Shown here piece by piece: positions 32,091 through 40,976 of a stretch of DNA of 64,000 nucleotides (positions within the stretch are counted from its first letter, which is position 1; the number at the start of each line of letters is the position of its first letter). Under the pieces are notes generated by a model. The model made no database searches. It had not been told where the DNA came from and worked only from the letters and a program-made list of their open reading frames with translations. The stretch covers positions 1-64,000 of the forward strand of contig JAJRXC010000039.1 in assembly GCA_024276495.1 (NCBI GenBank), in the 5' to 3' direction. This DNA comes from Actinomycetes bacterium (GTDB lineage Bacteria > Actinomycetota > Acidimicrobiia > Acidimicrobiales > Aldehydirespiratoraceae). A program made the translations under genes and the position numbers.

Positions 32091-33815
32091 TCAGCCCCTG
32101 AACCCGGGATGGTCGAAGCACGCGACGACCCGATCGATCCGATCCCGGTCACCGCCGGCCACCACTGTCCCCTCGTCGATGGCCGCGTCGATCGAGAGAC
32201 GGCCGGAACAGACCGTCGCCCACGTCTCGAGGCCGAGCGCGAGCTCCAACTCCGCGCCGTCGCCGCGGGTCGGGACCGCGACGTGGTTGCGAACGTGAAG
32301 GCCGGCGGTGGCGCCATCGGAGAATCGCCACCGCAGCTCGTCGTCGACGCCGGTGGCCGCGGCCGGGTCGAGCAGCACCCGCAGGGCGTGGACCGTGATC
32401 GCCGGGTCGGCCCCGAGCACGGCCGCCCGGCCGAAGACGTGCACCCGCATCCGGTCGAGGTCGAGGGTCCCTTCGATCTCGAGGGCCCGGGTCAGGCACC
32501 AGTTGCGGATGTTGGCTGCGGAGGAACGTCGACCGATCTCCCGGAGCGCCTCGGCCAGCAGGGAACGATCGTCGTCGCTGGAGAGGTTCTCGCCCTCGGC
32601 GTCGGTGCGACGGACCAGCCACGACCCCATCTCGACCGCCCACCGCAGGTCGTTGTCGTCGATCGCGTCGCGCACCGCGGCCCGCACCGTCTCGGCGCCA
32701 CCGAAACCCTCGACCAGCCGACCGGCCCGGTCGCCGGGCGGCAACGGGAAGAGGTCGGCTTCGTCGCCGTCGAACCAGCCGACGAGGCCGGCGTGGATCT
32801 GTCGCACGTGATGCTCCGCAACACCGTAGAGCTGACGGGTCAACCGACCGGTGTCGTACATCGCGGGAAGCTGAACGAACTCGCCGAGCTCCGCGCTTCG
32901 CAGATCCTTGTTGATGCCCCGCACGGTCTGGTCCCACATGAACTGGATCGAGTCACGATCGAGGGTGACCTCGCGGATGATGTCGGCCCGCCCGCTGAAC
33001 GGTGGACCATGGGTGCAGACCATGTGCTCGGGTTCGAGCCCGAGGATGTGATCGAGCCCCTCCAGCACGATCCGGGGATCTCGATACGGTTCCCCGCGGA
33101 TGGCGAAGACGTTGAACAGCGCCGGCCACGCGAGGTTGTGCACACAGGTCTCCAGTTCGGGAAACCAGATCGTCAGCGAGTCGTCGGCGTCGGACGGGGC
33201 CGGGGTCATCTCCACCCGCAACCCGGCCAGCTCGACGGTCGTCGCCGTGTCGAGCGTGTGCGTCGGCACGACGAAACCGAAGTCGTGGGGGGCGTGGTCG
33301 TCTCGGCGGAAGCTCTGCCCGAGGCCGACGTTGATCAAACCGTCGGGCCCCTCCTTCGGAAGGAACAGGCCGAACTGGTGCACCGCACCGCGAGTGGCCG
33401 ATGCGCTGAGCTCGACACCGGTGCGTTGCCGATTCGCGACGATTCGGGAATGACCCCACACCGGCACCGACTCGCCGGCCCCGGCAACCGCGGTGGTCCC
33501 TCCGACATAGTGCGAATGGGTGTAGATCACCGCCACGATGGGCGCGTCGGTCGCCGCGCCGATCGCGTCGATCGACCAGGCCATCTCCTGGATCGACTCG
33601 CCCGTGTCGATCGCGATCAGCCCCTCGGGGCCTTCGACGAACACCTGGTTGGAGAGCCCGTTGCCGACGACGCACCACACCCCGTCGCGTACCCGGTGCA
33701 CGGCTCGTTCGAACCGGGCCGTGTGCTCGACCGTGTCGCGGTGACCGAGTTGGCCGGCGGCGGCGGTCACGACGACCGAGGGGTCGTCGGAGAAGCTGGC
33801 CGGGATCCGGTTCAT
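32091..33815 (-). CDS. Alkylsulfatase-like metallo-beta-lactamase fold protein
   Basis: The 574-residue protein has an N-terminal MBL domain (VGNGLSNQVFVEGPEGLIAIDTG, VVAVIYTHSHYVGGT), a central helical dimerisation part (LRWAVEMGSWLVR, YDTGRLTRQLYGVAEHH) and a C-terminal SCP2-like sterol-binding domain. That is the SdsA1/BDS1 layout for alkyl sulfate hydrolysis. The expected HxHxDH motif is reduced to H100-S-H102-YVGG, so zinc binding may differ. It is co-directional with the SMP-30 gene 13 bases upstream. Confidence 0.85.
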   Translation of the reverse strand: MNRIPASFSDDPSVVVTAAAGQLGHRDTVEHTARFERAVHRVRDGVWCVVGNGLSNQVFVEGPEGLIAIDTGESIQEMAWSIDAIGAATDAPIVAVIYTHSHYVGGTTAVAGAGESVPVWGHSRIVANRQRTGVELSASATRGAVHQFGLFLPKEGPDGLINVGLGQSFRRDDHAPHDFGFVVPTHTLDTATTVELAGLRVEMTPAPSDADDSLTIWFPELETCVHNLAWPALFNVFAIRGEPYRDPRIVLEGLDHILGLEPEHMVCTHGPPFSGRADIIREVTLDRDSIQFMWDQTVRGINKDLRSAELGEFVQLPAMYDTGRLTRQLYGVAEHHVRQIHAGLVGWFDGDEADLFPLPPGDRAGRLVEGFGGAETVRAAVRDAIDDNDLRWAVEMGSWLVRRTDAEGENLSSDDDRSLLAEALREIGRRSSAANIRNWCLTRALEIEGTLDLDRMRVHVFGRAAVLGADPAITVHALRVLLDPAAATGVDDELRWRFSDGATAGLHVRNHVAVPTRGDGAELELALGLETWATVCSGRLSIDAAIDEGTVVAGGDRDRIDRVVACFDHPGFRG

Positions 33816-33827
33816 GGCGGCCCCTTC

Positions 33828-34748
33828 TCAGCGGTGATGGGCGAGCTCGAGACCGGGCCGCGGCCAGTCGATCGCGACGAGCACGCCGGTACCGGACAGC
33901 GTGCAGTAGGCGAGCGGCTCGGCACCGGCGAAACAGATGTTGGTGACGAGCAGGTCGGGCAGGGGAAGATGGTCGAACTGCTCACCGTCGGGGGAGATCG
34001 AGGTGATGCCACCGTTGCCGAGGGTGCCGACACACACCCAGCCGTCGCCGTCGACGGCCAGGGAGTCGAACAGGGTCTGACCGGCGGCACCGTGGAGGAG
34101 CTCACCACCGCCCGCGCCGATCGGGTTCGAGGCCTCGACCTCACCGGGCGCCGTCACGTTCCACGCCCACACCCGGCCGGTGTGGGTCTCCGCCGCGTAC
34201 AGACGGGATCCGTCGGGTGAGAGACCGATGCCGTTCGGCGCGTCGAGAGGATGCACGACTTCGACGCACGAGGATCCATCGGCGCTCGCGTAGTGGAGCC
34301 CGGTACGGTCGCTCGTTCGGTCGAGCCGCACACCGTGGTCGGTGAACCAGAACCCGCCGTGCCCGTCGAAGACGAGATCGTTGGGCGCGCGCAGGGGACC
34401 GCTGCTGCTCTCGGTGTACAGCGTCTCGAACACGCCGGTGTCGGAGTCGACCCGCTGGATCGACCCTCCGGTCCACTCCGGCGGCACCGGACCGGGGATG
34501 GTCATCCCCATGACCTCGTCGAAGCGGAAGCAACCCCCGTTGTTGGTGATGTACACCGCCCCGTCGGGGCCGATCGCGGCACCGTTGGGGCCGCCACCGA
34601 GATCGGCGACGACTGCCACCGTGCCGTCGGGGTTCACCCGGCTCAACGTTCCCCGGGCGATCTCGACGAGCAGCACGCTCCCGTCGTCGAGGGCGATCGG
34701 GCCCTCGGGAAACTGCAGGCCGGTTGCGATGGTTCGGATCTCCGTCAT
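33828..34748 (-). CDS. SMP-30/gluconolactonase family protein
   Basis: A 306-residue six-bladed propeller from the ATG at 34746-34748. LQFPEGPIALDDGSVLLVEI provides the metal glutamate, RAPNDLVFDGHGGFWFTD the asparagine and substrate residues, and APNGIGLSPDG a repeated blade. It would hydrolyse a sugar lactone or similar ester using Ca2+/Zn2+. It forms an operon with the MBL and DUF2809 genes and is divergent from hisE. Confidence 0.9.
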   Translation of the reverse strand: MTEIRTIATGLQFPEGPIALDDGSVLLVEIARGTLSRVNPDGTVAVVADLGGGPNGAAIGPDGAVYITNNGGCFRFDEVMGMTIPGPVPPEWTGGSIQRVDSDTGVFETLYTESSSGPLRAPNDLVFDGHGGFWFTDHGVRLDRTSDRTGLHYASADGSSCVEVVHPLDAPNGIGLSPDGSRLYAAETHTGRVWAWNVTAPGEVEASNPIGAGGGELLHGAAGQTLFDSLAVDGDGWVCVGTLGNGGITSISPDGEQFDHLPLPDLLVTNICFAGAEPLAYCTLSGTGVLVAIDWPRPGLELAHHR

Positions 34749-34785
34749 GGAGCGCACCCTAAGTCGTGCCCAGCCCTAGCGTGTA

Positions 34786-35067
34786 GTGGTGATTCTCGAC
34801 GAACTCGAAGAAGTGCTCCGATCGCGGCGGACCGCGAGCCCGGAGGAGTCCTACACGGCCCGACTGCTCGCCGATCCGGAGCTTATCCAACGCAAGATCA
34901 TGGAGGAGGCGTTCGAGGTCTGCCTCGAGTTGGCCCGTGACCCCAACGACCCCACCCTCTCCGCGCAGGAAGCCGCCGACCTCCTCTATCACCTCCTCGT
35001 CGGCCTGGTCTCGGCCGACGTGGCGCTTCGCGACGTGCTCGCGGTGTTGGAAGCACGTCGATCATGA
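34786..35067 (+). CDS. hisE: Phosphoribosyl-ATP diphosphatase
   Basis: A 93-residue all-helical MazG-type protein: SYTARLLADPELIQRKIMEE, AFEVCLELA and QEAADLLYHLLVGL give the EExxE/ExxD metal motif. It hydrolyses PR-ATP to PR-AMP, the second step of histidine synthesis. GTG at 34786 or 34789. Its stop overlaps hisG by 4 bases. Confidence 0.95.
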   Translation: MVILDELEEVLRSRRTASPEESYTARLLADPELIQRKIMEEAFEVCLELARDPNDPTLSAQEAADLLYHLLVGLVSADVALRDVLAVLEARRS

Positions 35068-35909
35068 GTGCCCGGGTGGCAGTCCCTTCCAAGGGTCGAC
35101 TCCGAGATTCGGTCTTCGACCTGCTTCGCCATGCCGGCTACAACCTCCGCGGCCTGGGCTCGGAGAACGCGGCGGTCGTGGTCGAGGACATCGAGTTCAT
35201 CGAGATGCGGCCCCGCGATGCCGCGGCCTGGCTCCGGGCCGGTCGGCTCGACGCCGCGTTCATCTCCACCGACACGGCCCTCGAGAACGAGATCGAGGAC
35301 TGGCCCGCGATCACCCTCGGCTTCTCCCGATCCGATCTCGTGCTGGCCTGCCGCACCGATGCGCCCCACACCGGCGCGAAGGACCTGGCCGGCAAGACCG
35401 TGGCAACCCATCTTCCGAACTGGACCCGGCGCTGGTTCGACGAGAAGAACGTGAGCATCGACGTCGTCGCGATGGGAGGCTCGCTCGAAGGAATCTGCGC
35501 CCGTGGCCTCGCCGATGCCATCGTCGACTTGCGTGAGACCGGCAACAGCCTCGCCCGAAACTCACTCCACGCGATCGAGCAGGGTCCCGCCTGTGAGGCA
35601 ATCTTCGCCCGCCGACCGCTCGAGACCAATCGTGAGGTGGACGACCTGCTCCTGCGGATGGAAGCGGCGCGCACCGCCACCACTCGGCAGTACCTGGTGC
35701 TGCACATCTCACCGGACAAGGTCACCGACCTCGGCACGATCTTCCCCGGCCTCGAGGCCCCGACCATCGTGCCCCTCTCGGGTCGCACCGATCTCGTCGC
35801 GGTACATCTCGTCGTCCGGCGCGAGAACCTCTGGGCCCGGCTCGGCGATCTCCGGGCGCTCGGCGCAACCGGAATCGTCGCCCTGCCGACCGACGCGATC
35901 CTCGAGTAG
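35064..35909 (+). CDS. hisG: ATP phosphoribosyltransferase (long form)
   Basis: At 281 residues this is the long, HisZ-independent form with a C-terminal ACT-like regulatory domain. It starts RVAVPSKGRLRDSVFDLLRHAG, has MGGSLEGICARGLADAIVDL binding PRPP and a C-terminal LHISPDKVTDLGTIFPGLEAP. It catalyses the committed step of histidine synthesis and is feedback-inhibited by histidine in this form. hisE-hisG form an operon here without other his genes. Confidence 0.95.
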   Translation: MSARVAVPSKGRLRDSVFDLLRHAGYNLRGLGSENAAVVVEDIEFIEMRPRDAAAWLRAGRLDAAFISTDTALENEIEDWPAITLGFSRSDLVLACRTDAPHTGAKDLAGKTVATHLPNWTRRWFDEKNVSIDVVAMGGSLEGICARGLADAIVDLRETGNSLARNSLHAIEQGPACEAIFARRPLETNREVDDLLLRMEAARTATTRQYLVLHISPDKVTDLGTIFPGLEAPTIVPLSGRTDLVAVHLVVRRENLWARLGDLRALGATGIVALPTDAILE

Positions 35910-36139
35910 CGGGACCTCAGGACAACGTCGGCGCTCGACGCCCGGGAGCCGGTACTGATAGAACTTCTCCCGGCGGATTGCCACGCCGAACCTTCGCTCC
36001 GGTTTCCACGCGACCGGCGTCGGAAGGCAAAGGGAGTCTCGAGTTCTCGGCAGGAGTTCGACTCAACCGATCATGTGTCCGCGCCGCGGCACGCGTGGGG
36101 TGCCAACCGGTGCGTCAGGGACACGGGAAAGCGATCGAG

Positions 36140-36799
36140 ATGACCCGGCAGAAGTCGTTCAAGCTCCGGATTCGTGAGCGGATGAAGAAAACCGACGAGC
36201 GCTACTCGGTGGCCCGGGCAGCCCTCCTCGCACGAGCGAACCGGTCACACCGACGGGCCTGGGCCTCCGACCCGGAGACGAGCGACGGCGCGGTGCGCCG
36301 CGCCACCGGCCGAGCCTGGGACGATTGGTGTGACCTCATCGACGCATGGCCCGGCCACGACCGCGGCCACACCGCGATCGCCGCGCATCTGCGCGCCGAG
36401 CACGGCCTCAGCGGTTGGTGGTCACAGACCGTCGCCGGCGGGTACGAGCGAATCACCGGGCGACGGTTGCCCTACGAACGCCCCGACGGAACGTTCACCG
36501 CCGGCAAGTCCCGTACCGTCGCCGTCGACGAGGACGAACTTCGCCGACTGCTCGTCGACGAGGCCCACCACGCCGATCTGTTCCCTGGTCACACCACCAC
36601 TCGGGCGTCGCGGCCCGGATCACGGGCGATCCGCATCCGGATCGGGCCCGGTACGGCCGTGATCTCGCTCACGACGAAGTCAGCCGGCCGCGTGAAGGTC
36701 GCCATCGAACACACCGGGCTCCCGACCTTCGCCGCGGTCGAGGAGTGGCGGTTCTACTGGAGCGAGTGGCTCGAAGCGGTCGATAACAGCCGGGTTTGA
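36140..36799 (+). CDS. DUF4287-like protein
   Basis: A 219-residue basic protein from the ATG at 36140. The N-terminus KSFKLRIRERMKKTDERYSV is a recurring helical module. RRATGRAWDDWCDLIDAWPG, IAAHLRAEHGLSGWWSQTVAGGYER match the DUF4287 pattern. The C-terminus (WRFYWSEWLEAV) resembles the end of SRPBCC-associated proteins. It is perhaps a nucleic-acid or stress protein; the role is not known. A 230-base gap precedes it with nothing clear. Confidence 0.7.
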   Translation: MTRQKSFKLRIRERMKKTDERYSVARAALLARANRSHRRAWASDPETSDGAVRRATGRAWDDWCDLIDAWPGHDRGHTAIAAHLRAEHGLSGWWSQTVAGGYERITGRRLPYERPDGTFTAGKSRTVAVDEDELRRLLVDEAHHADLFPGHTTTRASRPGSRAIRIRIGPGTAVISLTTKSAGRVKVAIEHTGLPTFAAVEEWRFYWSEWLEAVDNSRV

Positions 36800-36828
36800 G
36801 CCGCGCCCCGGCTCGCGCGGGCGCCGGC

Positions 36829-37284
36829 CTATTCGACCGCGGCGGCGAGGCCGGCGAGCGTCGCTTCCATGCCGGCCCGGTTGTGGGCAGTCCGATCGGC
36901 GACTCCGGAGATCTCCGCGGCCGCTTCGATCGCGGCGGCGGGCCGCAGATCGACCCACGACTCGGTGACGCGGCAACCGGTGTCGGTCGCCTCGATGTCG
37001 TAGCTCCATTTGGCGAAGACGAAATCACCGAAGAGCGCATCGAACGCGAACCGCTCGCCGGGATCACATGCGGTGATCCTTCCCTGCGTCGTCCACTCCT
37101 TGTCGCCGTTGCGGTTGTGGCCGGTGAACATCACCCCGACCGCCGGGCCGGTCGCGCCGTCGTCCCACTCGCAGGTGTGACATTCGGGCGACCACTCACC
37201 CATGCGGGTGACGTCGGAGATGGCCGCGAACACGGCGGCCGGCGCGGCGGCGATGTCGCGGGAGACTTCCACGGTTGCGTTCAT
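36829..37284 (-). CDS. SRPBCC family protein
   Basis: A 151-residue helix-grip protein: VSRDIAAAPAAVFAAISDV, RMGEWSPECHTCEWD and WSYDIEATDTGCRVTESWVDL give the Bet v1/START-like pattern of the polyketide-cyclase group. Such proteins bind hydrophobic ligands; no enzyme activity is predicted with confidence. It converges on the DUF4287 gene and is divergent from the PPOX gene. Confidence 0.85.
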   Translation of the reverse strand: MNATVEVSRDIAAAPAAVFAAISDVTRMGEWSPECHTCEWDDGATGPAVGVMFTGHNRNGDKEWTTQGRITACDPGERFAFDALFGDFVFAKWSYDIEATDTGCRVTESWVDLRPAAAIEAAAEISGVADRTAHNRAGMEATLAGLAAAVE

Positions 37285-37355
37285 CGCCGCACGGTAGTGC
37301 GAATCGGCGTCGGGTCGAGATGTCGGCGGATGCGGCGCGGCTCTACGCTCGCGCC

Positions 37356-37844
37356 ATGCCGGGGCTCTCCATCCGCGAACTGCACGACTTTCTCGACGAA
37401 CCGGGGCATCTGCTCCGGCTCGGCACGGTCGACCCCGAAGGCCTGCCCCGGGTGGTGCCGATCTGGTTCCTTTTCGACGACGGGAAGCTGTGGTTCACGC
37501 CGCGAGCCAAGTCGGCGTGGCTGAACGATCTACGGGCAAGCCCTGCGGTGTGTTGCACGATCGACGAGACGACCGGCGCGATGCGCAAGCTGGTGGCCCG
37601 GGGTCGGGCCGTTCTCGAACACGACCTCGGCGACGACGACCTCTGGCGCGACCGCTACCGCACGATCGCCTGTCGGTACACCCCACCCGAGTTCGCCGAC
37701 GCGTACCTGCGCGACACCATCGACGAGCCCCGAGCGCTCTACTCGTTGACGCTCGCCGACGCGGCGGTCGCGACCTGGCGGATGCCGGTGCGCCCGGGCG
37801 AGAACCCGCTCGCCGTCTGGGCGTCGCACTACTACCACCGCTGA
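37356..37844 (+). CDS. Pyridoxamine 5'-phosphate oxidase-family flavoprotein
   Basis: A split-barrel protein of 162 residues: IRELHDFLDEPGHLLRLGTV, LPRVVPIWFLFDDGKLWFTP and WLNDLRASPAVCCTIDE fit the PPOX/F420-dependent oxidoreductase group. Actinobacterial members bind F420 or FMN. The ATG at 37356 is chosen for its position just before the conserved helix; ATG 37320 would add 12 residues. It converges on the PLP decarboxylase gene, 5 bases apart. Confidence 0.87.
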   Translation: MPGLSIRELHDFLDEPGHLLRLGTVDPEGLPRVVPIWFLFDDGKLWFTPRAKSAWLNDLRASPAVCCTIDETTGAMRKLVARGRAVLEHDLGDDDLWRDRYRTIACRYTPPEFADAYLRDTIDEPRALYSLTLADAAVATWRMPVRPGENPLAVWASHYYHR

Positions 37845-37848
37845 GCCA

Positions 37849-39003
37849 TCACCGCGGATCGCGTCGGTCGAGACACGACGACCAGCATCGGATGATCGCG
37901 TCGATCGCGGCTTCGGCGTCGGCCTCCGTCGCCGACGTGTCGGACACGCTGATGCGCATCGCGACACGACCCTTCCAGGTCGTCCCTCCAACCCAGCAGG
38001 TGCCGTCTCGTTGCACTTCCGCGATCACCTCGGTCGTGGTCTCGTCATCGCCGAACGTGACGAGGACCTGGTTGAGCACGACCGGCGCGAGGATGACGGC
38101 GCCGGACGAGTCGAGGCGGTCGGCCATGGTCGCGGCGAGTCGGCATGATCCCGCGATCATCTCCGCGATGCCGGCCCGCCCCTTTGTGGCGATCACCGCC
38201 CAGGTCTCGATCGCCCGGGCCCGTTGCGACATCTGCAGACCGAGGTGCATCGACGCCCGCCCGGCGTCGTCGGGTAGATAGGCCGCGTCGATGGCCATCG
38301 CCCGGCGGAGATCCTCGCCTCGGGCACAGATCGCGATCGCCGAGTCGTAGGCGACGTTGAGCTCCACCCGGACCCGGCCGCACTCGTCGGTCGGCACCCA
38401 CACGGTGTCGGCCCGTCCGAGCCCCGCGGCCCGAAGCGCCTTCTGGACGGCGACGTGGATCTCCTCCGAGGCGACGACGTGCAGCGGCGGCGCGCCGACG
38501 AGGCCGTCGGCATCGACGTCCCAGCCGGCTCGGGCCAGCAGCGCATCACGTGCCGCGAGCACACAGGTGAGGTTCGCCACGGCCGCGCCACCACAGAAGC
38601 CGCCGAGCGACAACGGGGGCAGGCCGAGCAGTTCGACGATCCAGCGAGACGTGATGTCGTCGATTCGGGCGGCAACGGGCGACATCACCGGCAACGCGAT
38701 GTTCTGGTCCCAGGTCGACACGAGGATCGACGCGGCCAGGGCCTCCGGTTCGGTTCCGCCCGTCACGAACCCGAAGTACCGCCCGGCCGTGTTTCGCACC
38801 GTTGCCGGTGAGCCGATCCGATCCAGCTGGTCGAGCACTCGCGCCGGCTCGGTGGGTCGGTCGGGAAGGACGGTGGTGAACTCGTCGAGCGCGGCGATCG
38901 CGGCCTCGTCGGGAAACACCGGCCCGGGCGTTCGCAGGTAGGCCCGAGCCCGGGCGGCCGCGTCGGCCACGAGCGCAGACTTCGTCGTCGGGTCATGGCT
39001 CAT
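37849..39003 (-). pseudogene. Group II PLP-dependent decarboxylase lacking the PLP-lysine region
   Basis: The 384-residue frame is clearly an aromatic-amino-acid/tyrosine decarboxylase relative: AGRYFGFVTGGTEPEALAAS, WIVELLGLPPLSLGGFCGGA and LHVVASEEIHVAVQKAL precede residue 212. It then jumps from CGRVRVE straight to LNVAYDSAIA. In relatives, about 85 residues lie here, including the HVDGAFGLWA segment and the DAHKW lysine that binds PLP. The remainder is in frame to the end. An in-frame deletion has removed the catalytic core, so the product should be inactive as a decarboxylase. It overlaps the GNAT gene by 11 bases. Confidence 0.8.
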
Positions 39004-39484
39004 CGTTCGACGACTCCTTGTCCAGGCTCATGACCATCACGAGGGCCGCGTCGTCGGGGCCCCACTCGGTTTGCGACTCGTAGAGGGGGTCGAACCCGAC
39101 CGAGCGATAGAACCGGCGGGTCGACTCGTAGTCCTCGTCGAACGTGGACGGTCCACGGGTCTTCACGTGCAGCCAGCGGGCGCCGGCGTGCCGGGCGTGG
39201 TCGATCGCCGCGGTGACCAGGCGCCGACCGATGCCGAGACGGTGGAGATCGCGGCGCACCGCCATCACGTCGATCTCCATCGAGCCCGGGTCGTGGGCGC
39301 GAAGGCCGACGAAGCCGGCGATCTGCCGATTCCCGTCGACCACCGCGAACGCGGGGGCCGACCGCAGCCCGTCGAGGTATGCCGCGTTGGTTTCGGGCCG
39401 GCCGAACCACTCGGGCAAGCCGGCGAGAACCCGCGCACACCCGGCGATGTCATCGGGCTGCAGCGGCCGCAGGGTGAAGGTCAT
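38993..39484 (-). CDS. GNAT family N-acetyltransferase
   Basis: At 163 residues: FTLRPLQPDDIAGCARVLAG begins the fold, IDVMAVRRDLHRLGIGRRLV gives the acetyl-CoA-binding R-x-x-G-x-G loop, and RRFYRSVGFDPLYESQTEWG the C-terminal Y. Substrate is unknown. It is the first gene of a two-gene leftward unit with the decarboxylase remnant. Confidence 0.9.
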   Translation of the reverse strand: MTFTLRPLQPDDIAGCARVLAGLPEWFGRPETNAAYLDGLRSAPAFAVVDGNRQIAGFVGLRAHDPGSMEIDVMAVRRDLHRLGIGRRLVTAAIDHARHAGARWLHVKTRGPSTFDEDYESTRRFYRSVGFDPLYESQTEWGPDDAALVMVMSLDKESSNDEP

Positions 39485-39550
39485 GCGGGCAGCATCGCAG
39501 ACCCCGATGCTCGGCGCCCCGCAGTTCCATCGGCTGCTACGTTCGCCGAC

Positions 39551-40171
39551 ATGGCCGCCACCCCTGCCGCCAAGAAGCGCGGGACCTCCAAGAGCTCGGA
39601 GGCCGTGCGCACCCGACTGCTCGACGCGGCGATGACCGAATTCGCCGAACACGGCTTCGAAGGTGCGTCGACCCGGGCGATCGCTCGACGGGCCGGTGCC
39701 GACCAGCCCCAGATCAACTACCACTTCGACTCGAAAGAGGCGCTCTGATATGCGGTGATGGATCGCCTGATGACGGAGGTCGACTCGTTCGTCTCACCGC
39801 TGCGGCCCGGACCGAAGGAGTCGGTCGAGGATCTCCGGAGGGGGCTCGTGCGCTTTGCCGCCGCCCGGCCCGAGCTCAACCGGATCATGATCAAGGAGGC
39901 CTCGGCACCGAGCGACCGTCTCTCATGGCTGGTCGACACCCACATCCGGCGCCGCTACGAGGCCTTCACCGCGGTTTGGCTCCGGATGCGGGACGCGGGT
40001 CACGGCCGGGCCGTCCCGGTCGAGCTCGTCTACCATCTCGCCATCGGCGCCGCGTCACTGCTCCATGCGAACGCACCCGAGGTCGACGCGCTCACCGGAG
40101 TCCGCGCCTCCGACCCGGAGACGGTCGAGGCCCACGCCGACGCGATGATCGAGATGTTCGTCGGTGGTTGA
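39551..40171 (+). pseudogene. TetR family regulator interrupted by an in-frame TGA
   Basis: The reading frame gives a full TetR protein: VRTRLLDAAMTEFAEHGFEG, ASTRAIARRAGADQPQINYH and FDSKEAL, then TGA at 39746-39748, then in the same frame YAVMDRLMTEVDSFV and a normal ligand domain to 40171. TetR proteins usually have Trp after the EAL of the HTH end, so TGG to TGA is the simplest cause. The second half alone (ATG 39755) would lack the DNA-binding helix. It diverges from the GNAT gene. Confidence 0.8.
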
Positions 40172-40172
40172 G

Positions 40173-40976
40173 TCAGCGCCCGTCGGGCCGGTCCATCGCG
40201 GCGACGATCCGGTCGGGAACGGACCGGTCCACGGCGACCACCAGCCCCCCGTCGGTGAGTGATGGACGGTACCGGCGACCGTTGAGCGTGAGGGCCCGGC
40301 CACCGACCTCTTCGACGAGCAACGCGCCGGCGGCATGGTCCCAGGGTCGAACCCGGCCGTAGACGCTGAAGTCGATTCGGCCTTCGATCAACGCCGGATA
40401 GTCGACGGCGGCACTCTGCGTCGATTCGATCAGGGTGGCCGGGGCGACCGCCGATCTGAGCGCCGTCGCGGTTCGCTCGTCCATGAACCGGTCGAGGACC
40501 TGGCCCCGGGTTGTACGGCCTCGCCGGGTGGCAGCCAGGGGCCGACCGTCACGTCGGACCCCTGCACCGCGCGCGACCGTGTAGATCGCCTGGTCCCGGC
40601 GCGACCAGATCCACGCGAGTCGTGTCTCTCGCTCGACGACCAACGCGATCATCGTTCCGAAGTCGAGCGTTCCGGCCGCGTAGTTGCCGGTCCCGTCGAT
40701 CGGATCGACCAACCACACCGGATGTGGGCGTTCCAGCACGTCGAGGAGCCGGGGGTGTTCCTTGGCCTCTTCTTCACCGACGACGACCGCCATGGGGTGA
40801 GGTGACCGCAGGCCGGTTCGCAAGCGGCGCTCCGCTTCGAGATCGACCGACGTCACGGGTTCGTCCTGGTCGGCCAGGAGCGCGACGCCGGCCTGGGCCG
40901 GTGTTATGAGGTCGTCGGCGACCTCCCGGATCAGGGCGGCCACCCCGTTCTGGAGGTTCTCCGAGTCGTCGATCAC
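40173..40976 (-). CDS. Inositol monophosphatase family protein
   Basis: A 267-residue Li-sensitive-type phosphatase: VVGEEEA, WLVDPIDGTGNYAAG and the late RPWDHAAGALLVEEVGG supply the metal-binding acids of motifs A, B and C. It would dephosphorylate inositol-1-phosphate, histidinol-phosphate, PAP or a similar substrate. Histidinol phosphatase of this family is a real possibility in Actinobacteria given hisEG nearby, but not shown. Its start overlaps the MarR stop by 4 bases. Confidence 0.92.
   Translation of the reverse strand: MIDDSENLQNGVAALIREVADDLITPAQAGVALLADQDEPVTSVDLEAERRLRTGLRSPHPMAVVVGEEEAKEHPRLLDVLERPHPVWLVDPIDGTGNYAAGTLDFGTMIALVVERETRLAWIWSRRDQAIYTVARGAGVRRDGRPLAATRRGRTTRGQVLDRFMDERTATALRSAVAPATLIESTQSAAVDYPALIEGRIDFSVYGRVRPWDHAAGALLVEEVGGRALTLNGRRYRPSLTDGGLVVAVDRSVPDRIVAAMDRPDGR

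Noticed and set aside
31761-34220. An 819-codon plus-strand frame opposite the MBL and SMP-30 genes
   Set aside because: It mirrors well-supported minus-strand enzymes and shows no motif of its own.
39746-39748. TGA in the TetR gene as recoded Trp or selenocysteine
   Set aside because: TGA is a normal stop for many genes here and no SECIS-like hairpin or selenoprotein motif is present; a point mutation is simpler.
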